Shown in pieces: positions 37,870 to 45,935 of a stretch of DNA of 64,000 nucleotides (position 1 is its first letter; every line of letters starts with the position of its first letter). The stretch is from Gordonia amicalis NBRC 100051 = JCM 11271 (GTDB taxonomy: Bacteria > Actinomycetota > Actinomycetes > Mycobacteriales > Mycobacteriaceae): positions 1 to 64,000 of the forward strand of contig NZ_BANS01000014.1 of the NCBI RefSeq assembly GCF_000332995.1, in the 5' to 3' direction. The notes under the pieces are model-generated. The model was not told the origin of the DNA. It did not search any database and worked only from the letters and a program-made list of their open reading frames with translations. The position numbers were made by a program, and so were the translations under genes.

Positions 37870-38520
37870 TCAGGCGCTCTCGGGCACCGCTTCGGCCCGG
37901 GGATGCTCGCCGATGTCGCCGAAGACGCCCTGGAGGCTCACCCGGCCCTCGCTCAGCTTGTACGTCAAGCCGACGATCGCCAGGTTGCCGGTGCTGATGC
38001 GGTCGGCGATGATCCGGCTGCGCTGCATGAGCAGGCGTCCGGTCTCGACGACGTGACGGGCCTCGAACTCGTCGACCCGGGTCAGGCCCTCACTGCGTCC
38101 GGCCAGAATGCTCGGCGTGACGCGTTCGACGACGTCGCGGATGTAGCCGCCGGGGATCTGGAGGTCGTCGAGGGCGTCGAGGGTCGCCTTCACCGCGCCA
38201 CAGCTGTCGTGGCCGAGGAGGACGATCAGCGGGACGTCGAGAATCTCGACGGCGTACTCGAGCGAGCCCATCACCGCCGAGTCGATGACGTGACCGGCGG
38301 TGCGGACCACGAACATGTCGCCGAGTCCCTGGTCGAAGATGATCTCGGCGGCCAGGCGGGAGTCCGCGCAGCCGAACAGCACCACGTGCGGGTACTGCCC
38401 GTCGGCGAGACGTGTTCGATCCTCGATACCCTGGCTCGGATGTTGAGATTCTCCGGCCACAAAACGGTCGTTTCCATCGCGCAGAATGCGCCAGGCCTCA
38501 CGTGGTGTCTTTCCGATCAT
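37870..38520 (-). CDS. canB: Beta-class carbonic anhydrase
   Basis: 216 aa. Zinc ligands in FGCADSR (Cys, Asp-Arg dyad) and GHDSCGA (His, Cys). Interconverts CO2 and bicarbonate. Matches M. tuberculosis CanB (Rv3588c) along its length, including FDQGLGDMFVVRTAGHVID. ATG 38520 shares two bases with the start of divergent mutY, so its promoter must lie within the mutY coding sequence. Confidence 0.94.
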   Translation of the reverse strand: MIGKTPREAWRILRDGNDRFVAGESQHPSQGIEDRTRLADGQYPHVVLFGCADSRLAAEIIFDQGLGDMFVVRTAGHVIDSAVMGSLEYAVEILDVPLIVLLGHDSCGAVKATLDALDDLQIPGGYIRDVVERVTPSILAGRSEGLTRVDEFEARHVVETGRLLMQRSRIIADRISTGNLAIVGLTYKLSEGRVSLQGVFGDIGEHPRAEAVPESA

Positions 38521-39412
38521 GCTCAATAGTGTGCCACCCGAGCGATTGATCGGTTGGTTCGATACCCACGAGCGCGACCTGCCGTGGCGGGATCCGGCCT
38601 GTACCGGGTGGCAGATCCTCGTCAGCGAGATCATGCTCCAGCAGACCCCGGTGTCCCGCGTCCTGGAGCCGTGGCGGGCCTGGGTCGAGCGATGGCCGGT
38701 GCCGTCGGCGATGGCCGCCGAATCCGCCGGCGAGGTTCTCCGTGCCTGGGGCAAACTCGGCTATCCCCGACGCGCGCTACGCCTCCACGAGTGCTCGAAG
38801 GTCCTCGCGAGCGATCACGACGACCGGGTGCCCGAGGACGTCGAGACGATGCTGACCCTCCCCGGAATCGGTGACTACACCGCACGGGCGGTCGCCTGCT
38901 TCGCCTACGGTCAGGCCGTTCCCGTCGTCGACACCAACGTCCGCCGGGTGATCGCGCGGGCGGTGCACGGTCGCGAGCAGCCGGGCAACCCGTCGCGCCG
39001 CGACCTCGACGACGCCGAGGTGCTCCTCCCCCGCTCCGCCGCCACCGGCTACGCAGCCAGCGCACCGCGGTTCTCGGCGGCACTCATGGAACTCGGCGCG
39101 CTGGTGTGCACGGCCCGGAACCCCAAGTGCGACAACTGTCCTCTGGTCGACTGCACCTGGGTCCGACTCGGCCGGCCCGCTCACACCGGCCCACCGCGGA
39201 AGACCCAGAAGTTCGCCGGCACCGACCGCCAGGTCCGTGGCCTGCTGCTGGATGTACTGCGCGGCACCACCGGTGCGGTGGAGCGGGCGAAGCTCGACGT
39301 GGTGTGGACGAGCGACACCGCACAGCGCGACCGCGCCCTCGACTCCCTGCTCGTCGACGGTCTCGTCGAGATCACCGCCGACGGCCGTTACTGTCTGGCG
39401 GGCGAGTGCTGA
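38519..39412 (+). CDS. mutY: A/G-specific adenine glycosylase
   Basis: 297 aa. Removes A mispaired with 8-oxoG. Helix-hairpin-helix LPGIGDYTARAVACF followed by the catalytic Asp in VPVVDTNVRR; [4Fe-4S] Cys set CTARNPKCDNCPLVDC. The start at ATG 38519 overlaps that of canB (CATG read on both strands); GTG 38531 is an alternative. The C-terminal region aligns with the short mycobacterial form. Confidence 0.95.
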   Translation: MLNSVPPERLIGWFDTHERDLPWRDPACTGWQILVSEIMLQQTPVSRVLEPWRAWVERWPVPSAMAAESAGEVLRAWGKLGYPRRALRLHECSKVLASDHDDRVPEDVETMLTLPGIGDYTARAVACFAYGQAVPVVDTNVRRVIARAVHGREQPGNPSRRDLDDAEVLLPRSAATGYAASAPRFSAALMELGALVCTARNPKCDNCPLVDCTWVRLGRPAHTGPPRKTQKFAGTDRQVRGLLLDVLRGTTGAVERAKLDVVWTSDTAQRDRALDSLLVDGLVEITADGRYCLAGEC

Positions 39413-39578
39413 GTCCGCCCGACCACCGGCGTCACCGCAGGTCGGGAAACACCGGGCGACGCCGAGAAGACAGCTCGCCCACGAGCGCCCATAATTCGTG
39501 CCAACATCGATGACCAGTCATTTGATCGTTCGGGCATAGTCTCCCGCTACACCCGAATCGTTGCTAATGTCCCGATCC

Positions 39579-40532
39579 ATGAGTCAGCCGCCGTATCCTC
39601 CTGTCCCGCCGTCGGACCCGAACCAGCCGGGCCAGCCTCCGCAGTACGGTCAGCAGCCCCCGCCCCCGCCCCAGTACGGGCAGCAGCCCGGGTACGGGCA
39701 GCAACCGCCTCAGTACGGCCAGCAGCCCGAGTACGGCCAGCCGCAGTACGGCCAGGCACCGCCCCCGCCGCCCCCGGGCGTACCGCAGTACGGGGAAATG
39801 GGCGCCTACCCCGGTGGTCCGGGCGTCCCCGGCACCAAGGTCGATGTGGGCGAGGCGTTCTCCTGGGCCTTCAACAAGTTCAAGAACAACGTGGGCGCGA
39901 TGATCCTGCCTGGTCTCGCGGTGTTCTTGCTCGGTGCTGCACTCATCGCGGTGGGATTCTCGGCGGTGGCACTCTTCGGCACCACCGAGAGGGTCGACTA
40001 CGGCAACGGTTTCTACTACGAGGAAACGTCGCTGGGCTTCGGTGGTTCGGTCCTGCTCGCGCTCGTGTACGCCGTGTTCATCGTGGGCCTCCTCTACATC
40101 CAGGCGAGCATCATCTCGGGCGCGGTGCGCGTTGCCAACGGCGAACCGGTGACCGCGAAGTCGTTCCTGACCCCGATCCGATTCGGGCCGGTCGTCGGCA
40201 CCGCGATCCTGGTCGGCATCATCACCGCGATCGGCTACGCACTGTGCATCATCCCCGGCATCATCGCGATGTTCTTCCTGATGTTCTCGGTGGTCGCGAC
40301 CATCGACAAGAGCCTCTCGCCCATCAACGCGATGAAGACGTCGTTCGAGCTGACCAAGTCGAAGGTCGGCGACTCGATCATCACGTTGCTCGTCACCTAC
40401 GCCATCAACCTCGTCGGCGTACTCGTCTGCTACGTCGGACTGATCGTCGCCGCCCCGGTCGCCCAGCTGTTCCTGGTGCACTGCTGGCGTCGACTCAACG
40501 GCGCACCGATTGCACCCGCCGATCCCGCCTGA
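39579..40532 (+). CDS. Pro/Gln/Tyr-rich N-terminus membrane protein (DUF975/GDPD-membrane-domain-like)
   Basis: 317 aa. The first ~85 residues are a disordered tail with repeated QYGQQP/PQYGQ units; the rest holds five or six hydrophobic segments with VDVGEAFSWAFNKFKNNVG, SIISGAVRVANGEPVT and SPINAMKTSFELTKSKVGDS, typical of polytopic actinobacterial proteins of unknown role. TAATGT (39565-39570) lies 8 nt before ATG 39579; ATG 39567 is an alternative. It occupies the place of a PE_PGRS gene in M. tuberculosis. The 166 bp before it hold nothing else. Confidence 0.75.
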   Translation: MSQPPYPPVPPSDPNQPGQPPQYGQQPPPPPQYGQQPGYGQQPPQYGQQPEYGQPQYGQAPPPPPPGVPQYGEMGAYPGGPGVPGTKVDVGEAFSWAFNKFKNNVGAMILPGLAVFLLGAALIAVGFSAVALFGTTERVDYGNGFYYEETSLGFGGSVLLALVYAVFIVGLLYIQASIISGAVRVANGEPVTAKSFLTPIRFGPVVGTAILVGIITAIGYALCIIPGIIAMFFLMFSVVATIDKSLSPINAMKTSFELTKSKVGDSIITLLVTYAINLVGVLVCYVGLIVAAPVAQLFLVHCWRRLNGAPIAPADPA

Positions 40533-40546
40533 TCCTCATCCACCTC

Positions 40547-40580
40547 TCGGGGCGCGCACGAGCCATCGTGTGCGCCCCGA
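40547..40580. terminator. Bidirectional terminator hairpin between convergent genes
   Basis: 15-nt arms TCGGGGCGCGCACGA and TCGTGTGCGCCCCGA pair with one G-T, with a 4-nt loop. They sit midway between two gene ends. Confidence 0.8.
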
Positions 40581-40593
40581 CCCATATGGCGGG

Positions 40594-41421
40594 TCAGGTG
40601 TCGAGCCCCGACAGAAACGCCTCCACCGCACCGCGATACACGTGCGGCGCATCGTCGTGGACGAGGTGTCCGGCACCGTCGACGCGCAGATACTGCGCGT
40701 GCTCGTTGACCTCGCACATGCGACGCATCTGGCCGGGCGGTGTCACCGTGTACTCGGCTTCGATGACCAGCGACGGCACCGCGACCGCCTGCCACTGCGA
40801 CCAGAAGTCGCGGACCCCCCACTCGTCGGCGATCGCGCGCCACAACGGGATCCGGCCGTGCAGCCGGCCGTCGTCGAAGGCCTCGTAGAAGTACCGGCCG
40901 GCAACCGGGCCGAACATCGCGACCGCCTCGTCGACGGAATCGAAACGCTCGGGCCACGACTCGAACCACGGCGTCCAGTTGGTGGTGGTCCGGCCACGGA
41001 AGTCGGGGGCCATGTCCTCGACCACGAGCGCCGTGACGAGCTCCGGGTACTCGGACGCCGCGCACCAGGCGTGGAGCGCCCCCATCGAGTGCCCGATGAG
41101 GACCGCCGGCCCGCGGTCGATCCAGGTGAGGATCTCGGCGAGGTCGGCTACGAACCGTTCGGTCGCGAGTTCTGTTGCGCTGCCAGGCTCTTCGACGTCG
41201 GCCCCGGTGTGGAAGGCGGCGTCGTAGGTGAACACCCGGCCGTAACGACGCAACCACGGCACCTGCCTCCGCCACGTGCGACCCCGCCCCATCAGCCCGT
41301 GCAACAGCACGATCGGCCGCGTCGGCGTATCGACGTCGAGCGAACCGCGTGCGTCCTCCGCGACCCTCGGCCCGCCGTGGTCGCGGAGCCCGATCTCGCC
41401 GATCGCCTGGATGTCGAGCAT
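40594..41421 (-). CDS. Alpha/beta hydrolase (Rv3591c-like)
   Basis: 275 aa. Oxyanion region LLHGLMGRGRTW, nucleophile elbow IGHSMGALH, acid candidate in VIEAEYT, catalytic His in GAGHLVHDD. It is cytosolic. TACAGT ends 7 nt before ATG 41421, a leaderless-type start, and it diverges from mhuD with about 83 bp between starts, the same arrangement as M. tuberculosis Rv3591c-Rv3592. The substrate is unknown. Confidence 0.85.
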   Translation of the reverse strand: MLDIQAIGEIGLRDHGGPRVAEDARGSLDVDTPTRPIVLLHGLMGRGRTWRRQVPWLRRYGRVFTYDAAFHTGADVEEPGSATELATERFVADLAEILTWIDRGPAVLIGHSMGALHAWCAASEYPELVTALVVEDMAPDFRGRTTTNWTPWFESWPERFDSVDEAVAMFGPVAGRYFYEAFDDGRLHGRIPLWRAIADEWGVRDFWSQWQAVAVPSLVIEAEYTVTPPGQMRRMCEVNEHAQYLRVDGAGHLVHDDAPHVYRGAVEAFLSGLDT

Positions 41422-41504
41422 GGCCGAAACTGTAGCCGCCCGAACCACCCCTCGGAGCCGGGCAACACCGTCACGGCCGCAACCACAACGCCTATGGTGG
41501 ACGC

Positions 41505-41813
41505 ATGTCTGTTGTGAAGATCAATGCAATCACCGTTCCCGACGGCGCCGGGCCCGAGCTGGAGAAGCGGTTCGCCAACCGCGCCCATTCCGTCGACGGG
41601 TCCAAGGGCTTCCTCGGGTTCCAGCTGCTCCGTCCGGTCAAGGGTGACGACCGCTACTTCGTGGTGACGCAGTGGGAGTCCGAGGAGGATTTCCAGGCGT
41701 GGGCATCCGGCCCGGCCCGTGAGGCGCATGCCGGCGAGCGGGCCAAGCCCGTCGCCTCGGGTGCCGACCTGCTCGAGTTCGAGGTCGTCCTCGACGCGCG
41801 CCCCAAGGCCTGA
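41505..41813 (+). CDS. mhuD: Haem-degrading monooxygenase MhuD
   Basis: 102 aa. ABM-fold haem oxygenase giving mycobilin and free iron. All key residues of M. tuberculosis MhuD are at the same numbers: Asn7, Arg26, Trp66 and His75. TATGGT (41493-41498) lies 6 nt before ATG 41505, so probably leaderless. No classic iron box is visible at its promoter. The LON-domain gene follows 12 nt later. Confidence 0.95.
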   Translation: MSVVKINAITVPDGAGPELEKRFANRAHSVDGSKGFLGFQLLRPVKGDDRYFVVTQWESEEDFQAWASGPAREAHAGERAKPVASGADLLEFEVVLDARPKA

Positions 41814-41825
41814 CGGAGTGGCCCT

Positions 41826-42503
41826 CTGAGCCCGTCCATTCCGGCCGGCGAGCGATTCGTCTCGCCGATCTTTCCGCTCGGCACCGCATTGCTGCCGGGC
41901 GGCGAGCTGCCGCTGCGAGTCTTCGAGCCGCGCTACCGGCAGATGCTGACCGACCACATCGAGGAGTCCGACGGGCGATCGACCGTACGTTTCGGCGTCG
42001 TGTTGATCGCCCGCGGCTCCGAGGTCGGCGGCGGCGAGGTGCGTCGCGGGGTCGGCACGATGGCGCGCGCCGACGTCACCGAACGGCACCCGGACGGCCG
42101 GGCCCTGCTGTCCGGCAGCGGCACCCATCGTTTCCGGGTCGTCGAATGGCTGCCCGACGATCCTTATCCGCTGGCACGTGTCGAGGTGCTACCCGAGCCC
42201 TCCCCCACCGACGCCGATCTCGAACGCCTGCATTCGATCGACCAGCGCCTCCGCGCGGTCATGCGCCAGACCTTCGAGGCCGCGGGCAAGGACGTCGACA
42301 CGATCTTCGCCGCACTCGACATCATCGACGCCGATCCGCTCACGGCCGACCTCTCACCCGTGTACCGCTGGGCCAACCGGCTCCAGATCGAACCGCACGA
42401 TCAGCAACGACTCCTCGAGGCCGTCGATCCGTCCGGACAGCTGGACGTCCTCGACGACGTCATGGAGGGCCTCGAGGCCCGCGCCGCGTTCGGACGGGGC
42501 TGA
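41826..42503 (+). CDS. LON substrate-binding-domain protein (probable CTG start)
   Basis: 225 aa if CTG 41826 is used. Family core IFPLGTALLPGGELPLRVFEPRYRQML begins at residue ~15, so the commonly callable TTG at 41889 would cut into the fold. There is no ATG, GTG or TTG between the in-frame stop at 41811 and the core; CTG 41826 has GGAG 7 nt upstream. Resembles the N-terminal domain of Lon protease without ATPase or protease; such stand-alone proteins are widespread and of unclear role. Likely co-transcribed with mhuD. Confidence 0.8.
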   Translation: MSPSIPAGERFVSPIFPLGTALLPGGELPLRVFEPRYRQMLTDHIEESDGRSTVRFGVVLIARGSEVGGGEVRRGVGTMARADVTERHPDGRALLSGSGTHRFRVVEWLPDDPYPLARVEVLPEPSPTDADLERLHSIDQRLRAVMRQTFEAAGKDVDTIFAALDIIDADPLTADLSPVYRWANRLQIEPHDQQRLLEAVDPSGQLDVLDDVMEGLEARAAFGRG

Positions 42504-42529
42504 TTCCGCGACGCCCCTGGCGCCAAAGT

Positions 42530-42547
42530 TAGAACGTGTTCTAGTAT
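42530..42547 (+). promoter_or_regulatory. KstR-type operator over the aldehyde dehydrogenase promoter
   Basis: TAGAACGTGTTCTA (42530-42543) fits the KstR consensus TnnAACnnGTTnnA at every fixed position and has perfect 6-bp arms. TAGTAT (42542-42547) overlaps it as a -10, so binding would repress. Confidence 0.72.
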
Positions 42548-42634
42548 TGCGTGTGCCGTAGTTCACACTTGCCCGCGCGGCCTGAATCCGCTGCTGACCG
42601 GCAAGGCCCCGTCCTCCTGAGGAGCACACGCGTA

Positions 42635-44134
42635 ATGACCGAGACCGTGGAGTCCCACACCGCACCACCCACCGGCGGCGGGGATCAGCCCCAGTTGCTC
42701 ATCGGCGGCCGATGGGTCGACCCGCATTCCAGCGAGACCCTCGAGGTCTTCTCCCCCGCCACCGGCGAACGTGTCGGATCGGTGCCGAACGCCGACGCGA
42801 CCGACGTCGACGCCGCCGTACGGGCGGCCCGCGCGGCCTTCGACTCCGGCGTCTGGAGTTCAACGCCCCCGGCACAGCGCGCCGACATCATCGCCAAGGT
42901 CGCCGACCTCATCGACGAGCGTGGGGACGAGATCACCGCCCTGGTGTCCGCCGAGATGGGTGCGCCGCCCAGCGCCATCAGCACCCTGCAGCAGCTGCCC
43001 GGCACCGGCGTCCTGCGCGCATATGCCAACGCCGCCCGCGACTACCAGTGGGAGGAATATCGGACCGGCCTGTTCGGCACCACACGCATCACCCGCGAGC
43101 CGGTGGGCGTCGTCGGCGCGATCTGCGCCTGGAACGTCCCGCTGTTCATCACCTGCAACAAGATGGGCGCGGCGCTCGCCGCCGGCTGTTCGGTGGTACT
43201 CAAGCCCGCCCCGGAGACGCCGCTCACCGGTAACTACGTGGCCCAGCTCTTCATCGAGGCCGGCGTGCCCGCCGACGCCATCTCGGTCGTCACCGGCGGC
43301 ACCGAGACCGGCCAGGCACTCGTCGCACATCCCGACGTCGACAAGATCACCTTCACCGGGTCGACCGCCGCGGGCAAGGCCATCGGCGCCGCGTGCGCCG
43401 AGACCCTGAAGCGCTGCTCGCTGGAGCTGGGCGGCAAGTCCGCGGCCATCGTGCTCGACGACGTCGACATCGCCGCGAACGCCTTCATGCTCACCTTCCT
43501 CGGCCTGTTCAACACCGGCCAGGCCTGTGTGGCGCAGACCCGAATCCTGGTGCCGCGCAGCCGCCAGGACGAGATCGTGGCGGCGATGGTCGATGCGGCG
43601 AAGGCCATGAAGGTCGGCCTGCCCTCCGACCCGGAGGCCCAGCTCGGCCCGCTGATCACCGAGAAGCAGCGCCAGAAGGTCGAGGAGTACATCGAACTCG
43701 GCAAGAAGGCCGGTGCGACACCGGCTCTCGAGAGTGAACGTCCCGCCGGACTCGACTCGGGATACTTCCTCACCCCGACGATCTTCACGGGTGTCACCAA
43801 CGACATGGCCATCGCCCAGGAAGAGATCTTCGGTCCCGTCCTGTCGGTGATCGCCTACGACGACGTCGACGAGGCCATCGCCATCGCCAACGACTCCAGC
43901 TACGGACTCGCCGGCACGGTGTGGACCGACGACGTCGAGCGCGGTATCGAGATCTCCACCAAGATCCGGACGGGAACCTTCGGGATCAATTGGTACGCAA
44001 TCGATCCCGAGTCACCGTTCGGTGGTTACAAGAACTCCGGCATCGGCCGCGAGAACGGCCGCGAGGGCTTGGAGTCCTTCCTCGAGCACAAGTCGACGAT
44101 GCTGCCGATGGGTTACGAGGTCGCGAGCAGCTAG
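42635..44134 (+). CDS. NAD(P)-dependent aldehyde dehydrogenase
   Basis: 499 aa ALDH superfamily member. Oxidises an aldehyde to the acid. CAWNVPL and FTGSTAAGK form the cofactor site; Glu in LELGGKSA activates water; Cys in FNTGQACVAQTR is the nucleophile; EEIFGPVLSV is near the end. ATG 42635 has GGAG 10 nt upstream. The KstR-type operator suggests induction during sterol degradation; a specific aldehyde cannot be named. Confidence 0.92.
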   Translation: MTETVESHTAPPTGGGDQPQLLIGGRWVDPHSSETLEVFSPATGERVGSVPNADATDVDAAVRAARAAFDSGVWSSTPPAQRADIIAKVADLIDERGDEITALVSAEMGAPPSAISTLQQLPGTGVLRAYANAARDYQWEEYRTGLFGTTRITREPVGVVGAICAWNVPLFITCNKMGAALAAGCSVVLKPAPETPLTGNYVAQLFIEAGVPADAISVVTGGTETGQALVAHPDVDKITFTGSTAAGKAIGAACAETLKRCSLELGGKSAAIVLDDVDIAANAFMLTFLGLFNTGQACVAQTRILVPRSRQDEIVAAMVDAAKAMKVGLPSDPEAQLGPLITEKQRQKVEEYIELGKKAGATPALESERPAGLDSGYFLTPTIFTGVTNDMAIAQEEIFGPVLSVIAYDDVDEAIAIANDSSYGLAGTVWTDDVERGIEISTKIRTGTFGINWYAIDPESPFGGYKNSGIGRENGREGLESFLEHKSTMLPMGYEVASS

Positions 44135-44157
44135 ACCCTCCCCTCTCACAGGAGATC

Positions 44158-44186
44158 CGGGGCCGGACGCCATGCGTCCGGCCCCG
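44158..44186 (+). terminator. Hairpin terminator after the aldehyde dehydrogenase
   Basis: A 13-bp perfect stem built on CGGGGCCGGACGC and its complement, with a 3-nt loop. No clear T-run follows, so its efficiency is uncertain. Confidence 0.7.
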
Positions 44187-44324
44187 ATTCCGTTGTGCCC
44201 GGGGCTGCACAGCCTCTGTCACCGCACCTGTGGATGGACATCTGTTCTTGTCGGTGGGGTGTTCTACCTTGGTTGGTGACAGATTCGACCATCCAGGTTG
44301 GGCTGTAGACGTTGTGGGGGCAGC

Positions 44325-45929
44325 GTGTCAGACAAGTGGACCGATCTACCGGCCGAGTTTCTCGCCGGGGTCGATCCTGCCCATCCCGAATCGTCCGACA
44401 CCGCAACCCATATGGAACGGATGCGGTCGATCCGCCACGGCGAAGCCTTCCTGGCCTGGTGTCGCTACCAGTCGATCGCCACCGTCTACGACCAACTCGT
44501 CCTCAACAGCCGCGGCGGGTTCTTCATCGACCGCTACACCGAGATGGTCACCCGAGTGTGCCGCGAAGACGCCATCACCCGCTACCAGGCCGATCAGTGG
44601 GTCGGCGAAGCACTCGCGCTGCGCGACCGGCTACCCAAAGTACTAACCACCCTGCGCGACGGCATCCTCTCACGCCAGTTGATCCAGACCGTCGTCTCCC
44701 GCACCGACCTCATCACCGACGACGACACCATCGCCGACCTCGACACCGAGATCGAACACATCCTGCGCAGCCGCAAGGGCGCGTGGACCACGGTGCGACT
44801 GCGCGACATGGTCGATCGCCTGGTCTTCCGTCACGACCCCGACGCGGTGCGGGAACGTCGCCGCGAAGCCTTGGACAAACGCGGCATGTGGACGGAGAAC
44901 TTCGCCGACGGCACCGGCGAGATCACCGGCGTCATGGCCGCCGAAAACGTGCGCATCGCCGAGAAAGCAGTGAAAGCGTTGGCCGACACCGTCTGCGCCC
45001 AGGATGGTCGCACCCGGAACCAACGGAACTCTGATGCCATGTTCGCACTGTTGACCGGCACCGTCTTCGAGTGTCAGTGCCAGCGGGAGGACTGCGACGC
45101 CGACATCCCCGACCCGGCCGAGGTTGTCCGCTCGGTGAGCACCGAGATCGTCATCCACGCCGTCACCGACCCCGCCACCCTCGACGGTGCCCCCGGTATC
45201 GCCTGGGTCAACGGCCACGGCGTCATCTCCGACGAACACATTCGCGACCTCGCCAACCGGCCCGACGCCACCATCAAACCCATCACCCCAGTCCGTACCC
45301 CACCCATAGGTGTTGCCGCAGAACGACCCACGACAAACGCGTCAGACACTCCCGTCGAACCAAACCCGAGCAGTGCTCCGTCGACCGATGCCGTGATCGT
45401 CTACCCCGGTGCGCAATCCGCCGATCCGTACCGACCCACCACCGCCTGCGCCGACTTCGTGCGAGTCCGTGACGGCTACTGCACCGAACCCGGCTGCGCG
45501 TGTTCAGCCTTCGACAGCGACCTCGACCACGTCACCGAGTACGACCGCACCAACCCCACCCAGGGTGGTGCGACGTCGAGTGAGAACCTCAACGCCAAAT
45601 GCCGGTTCGGGCACCTGCACAAAACCTTCGGCGACTGGATCGATGCCCAGTACCGCGACGACGACGGCCACCTGGTCACCGAATACCGCACCCCCGAAGG
45701 CTTCACCATCCTCGGTGACGCCGAAACCCTCGAAGACCTCTTCCCCAACCTGCGACGCATCCGCTACGAACAACCACCCCAGGCACCACCCACACCCCGA
45801 GTCATCACCGGGGACGACGCCCCCTCCACCGACAACCGGCTCGCGCGGAAACACGCACGCCGGCGGGCCGAACGCGCCCGCAACAAGAAACAACGCCTCA
45901 CCGACCAGGCAGACCCGCCACCGTTCTGA
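44325..45929 (+). CDS. DUF222 / HNH endonuclease signature protein (intact)
   Basis: 534 aa. DUF222 region in the first ~300 residues (MRSIRHGEAFLAWCRYQ, VMAAENVRIAEKAVKAL), a variable Pro/Thr-rich linker (~300-370), and the HNH module CTEPGCACSAFDSDLDHV, GATSSENLNAKCRFGHLHKT near residues 395-445. GTG 44325 follows GGGGG. No SOS box is visible upstream, unlike the broken copy at 1982. The function is unproven; nuclease activity is inferred from HNH residues. Confidence 0.88.
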   Translation: MSDKWTDLPAEFLAGVDPAHPESSDTATHMERMRSIRHGEAFLAWCRYQSIATVYDQLVLNSRGGFFIDRYTEMVTRVCREDAITRYQADQWVGEALALRDRLPKVLTTLRDGILSRQLIQTVVSRTDLITDDDTIADLDTEIEHILRSRKGAWTTVRLRDMVDRLVFRHDPDAVRERRREALDKRGMWTENFADGTGEITGVMAAENVRIAEKAVKALADTVCAQDGRTRNQRNSDAMFALLTGTVFECQCQREDCDADIPDPAEVVRSVSTEIVIHAVTDPATLDGAPGIAWVNGHGVISDEHIRDLANRPDATIKPITPVRTPPIGVAAERPTTNASDTPVEPNPSSAPSTDAVIVYPGAQSADPYRPTTACADFVRVRDGYCTEPGCACSAFDSDLDHVTEYDRTNPTQGGATSSENLNAKCRFGHLHKTFGDWIDAQYRDDDGHLVTEYRTPEGFTILGDAETLEDLFPNLRRIRYEQPPQAPPTPRVITGDDAPSTDNRLARKHARRRAERARNKKQRLTDQADPPPF

Positions 45930-45935
45930 CTTCGG

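Noticed and set aside
42531-42541. GAACGTGTTC as a second SOS box
   Set aside because: LexA half-sites GAAC/GTTC need a 4-nt gap; here the gap is 2, which fits KstR instead.
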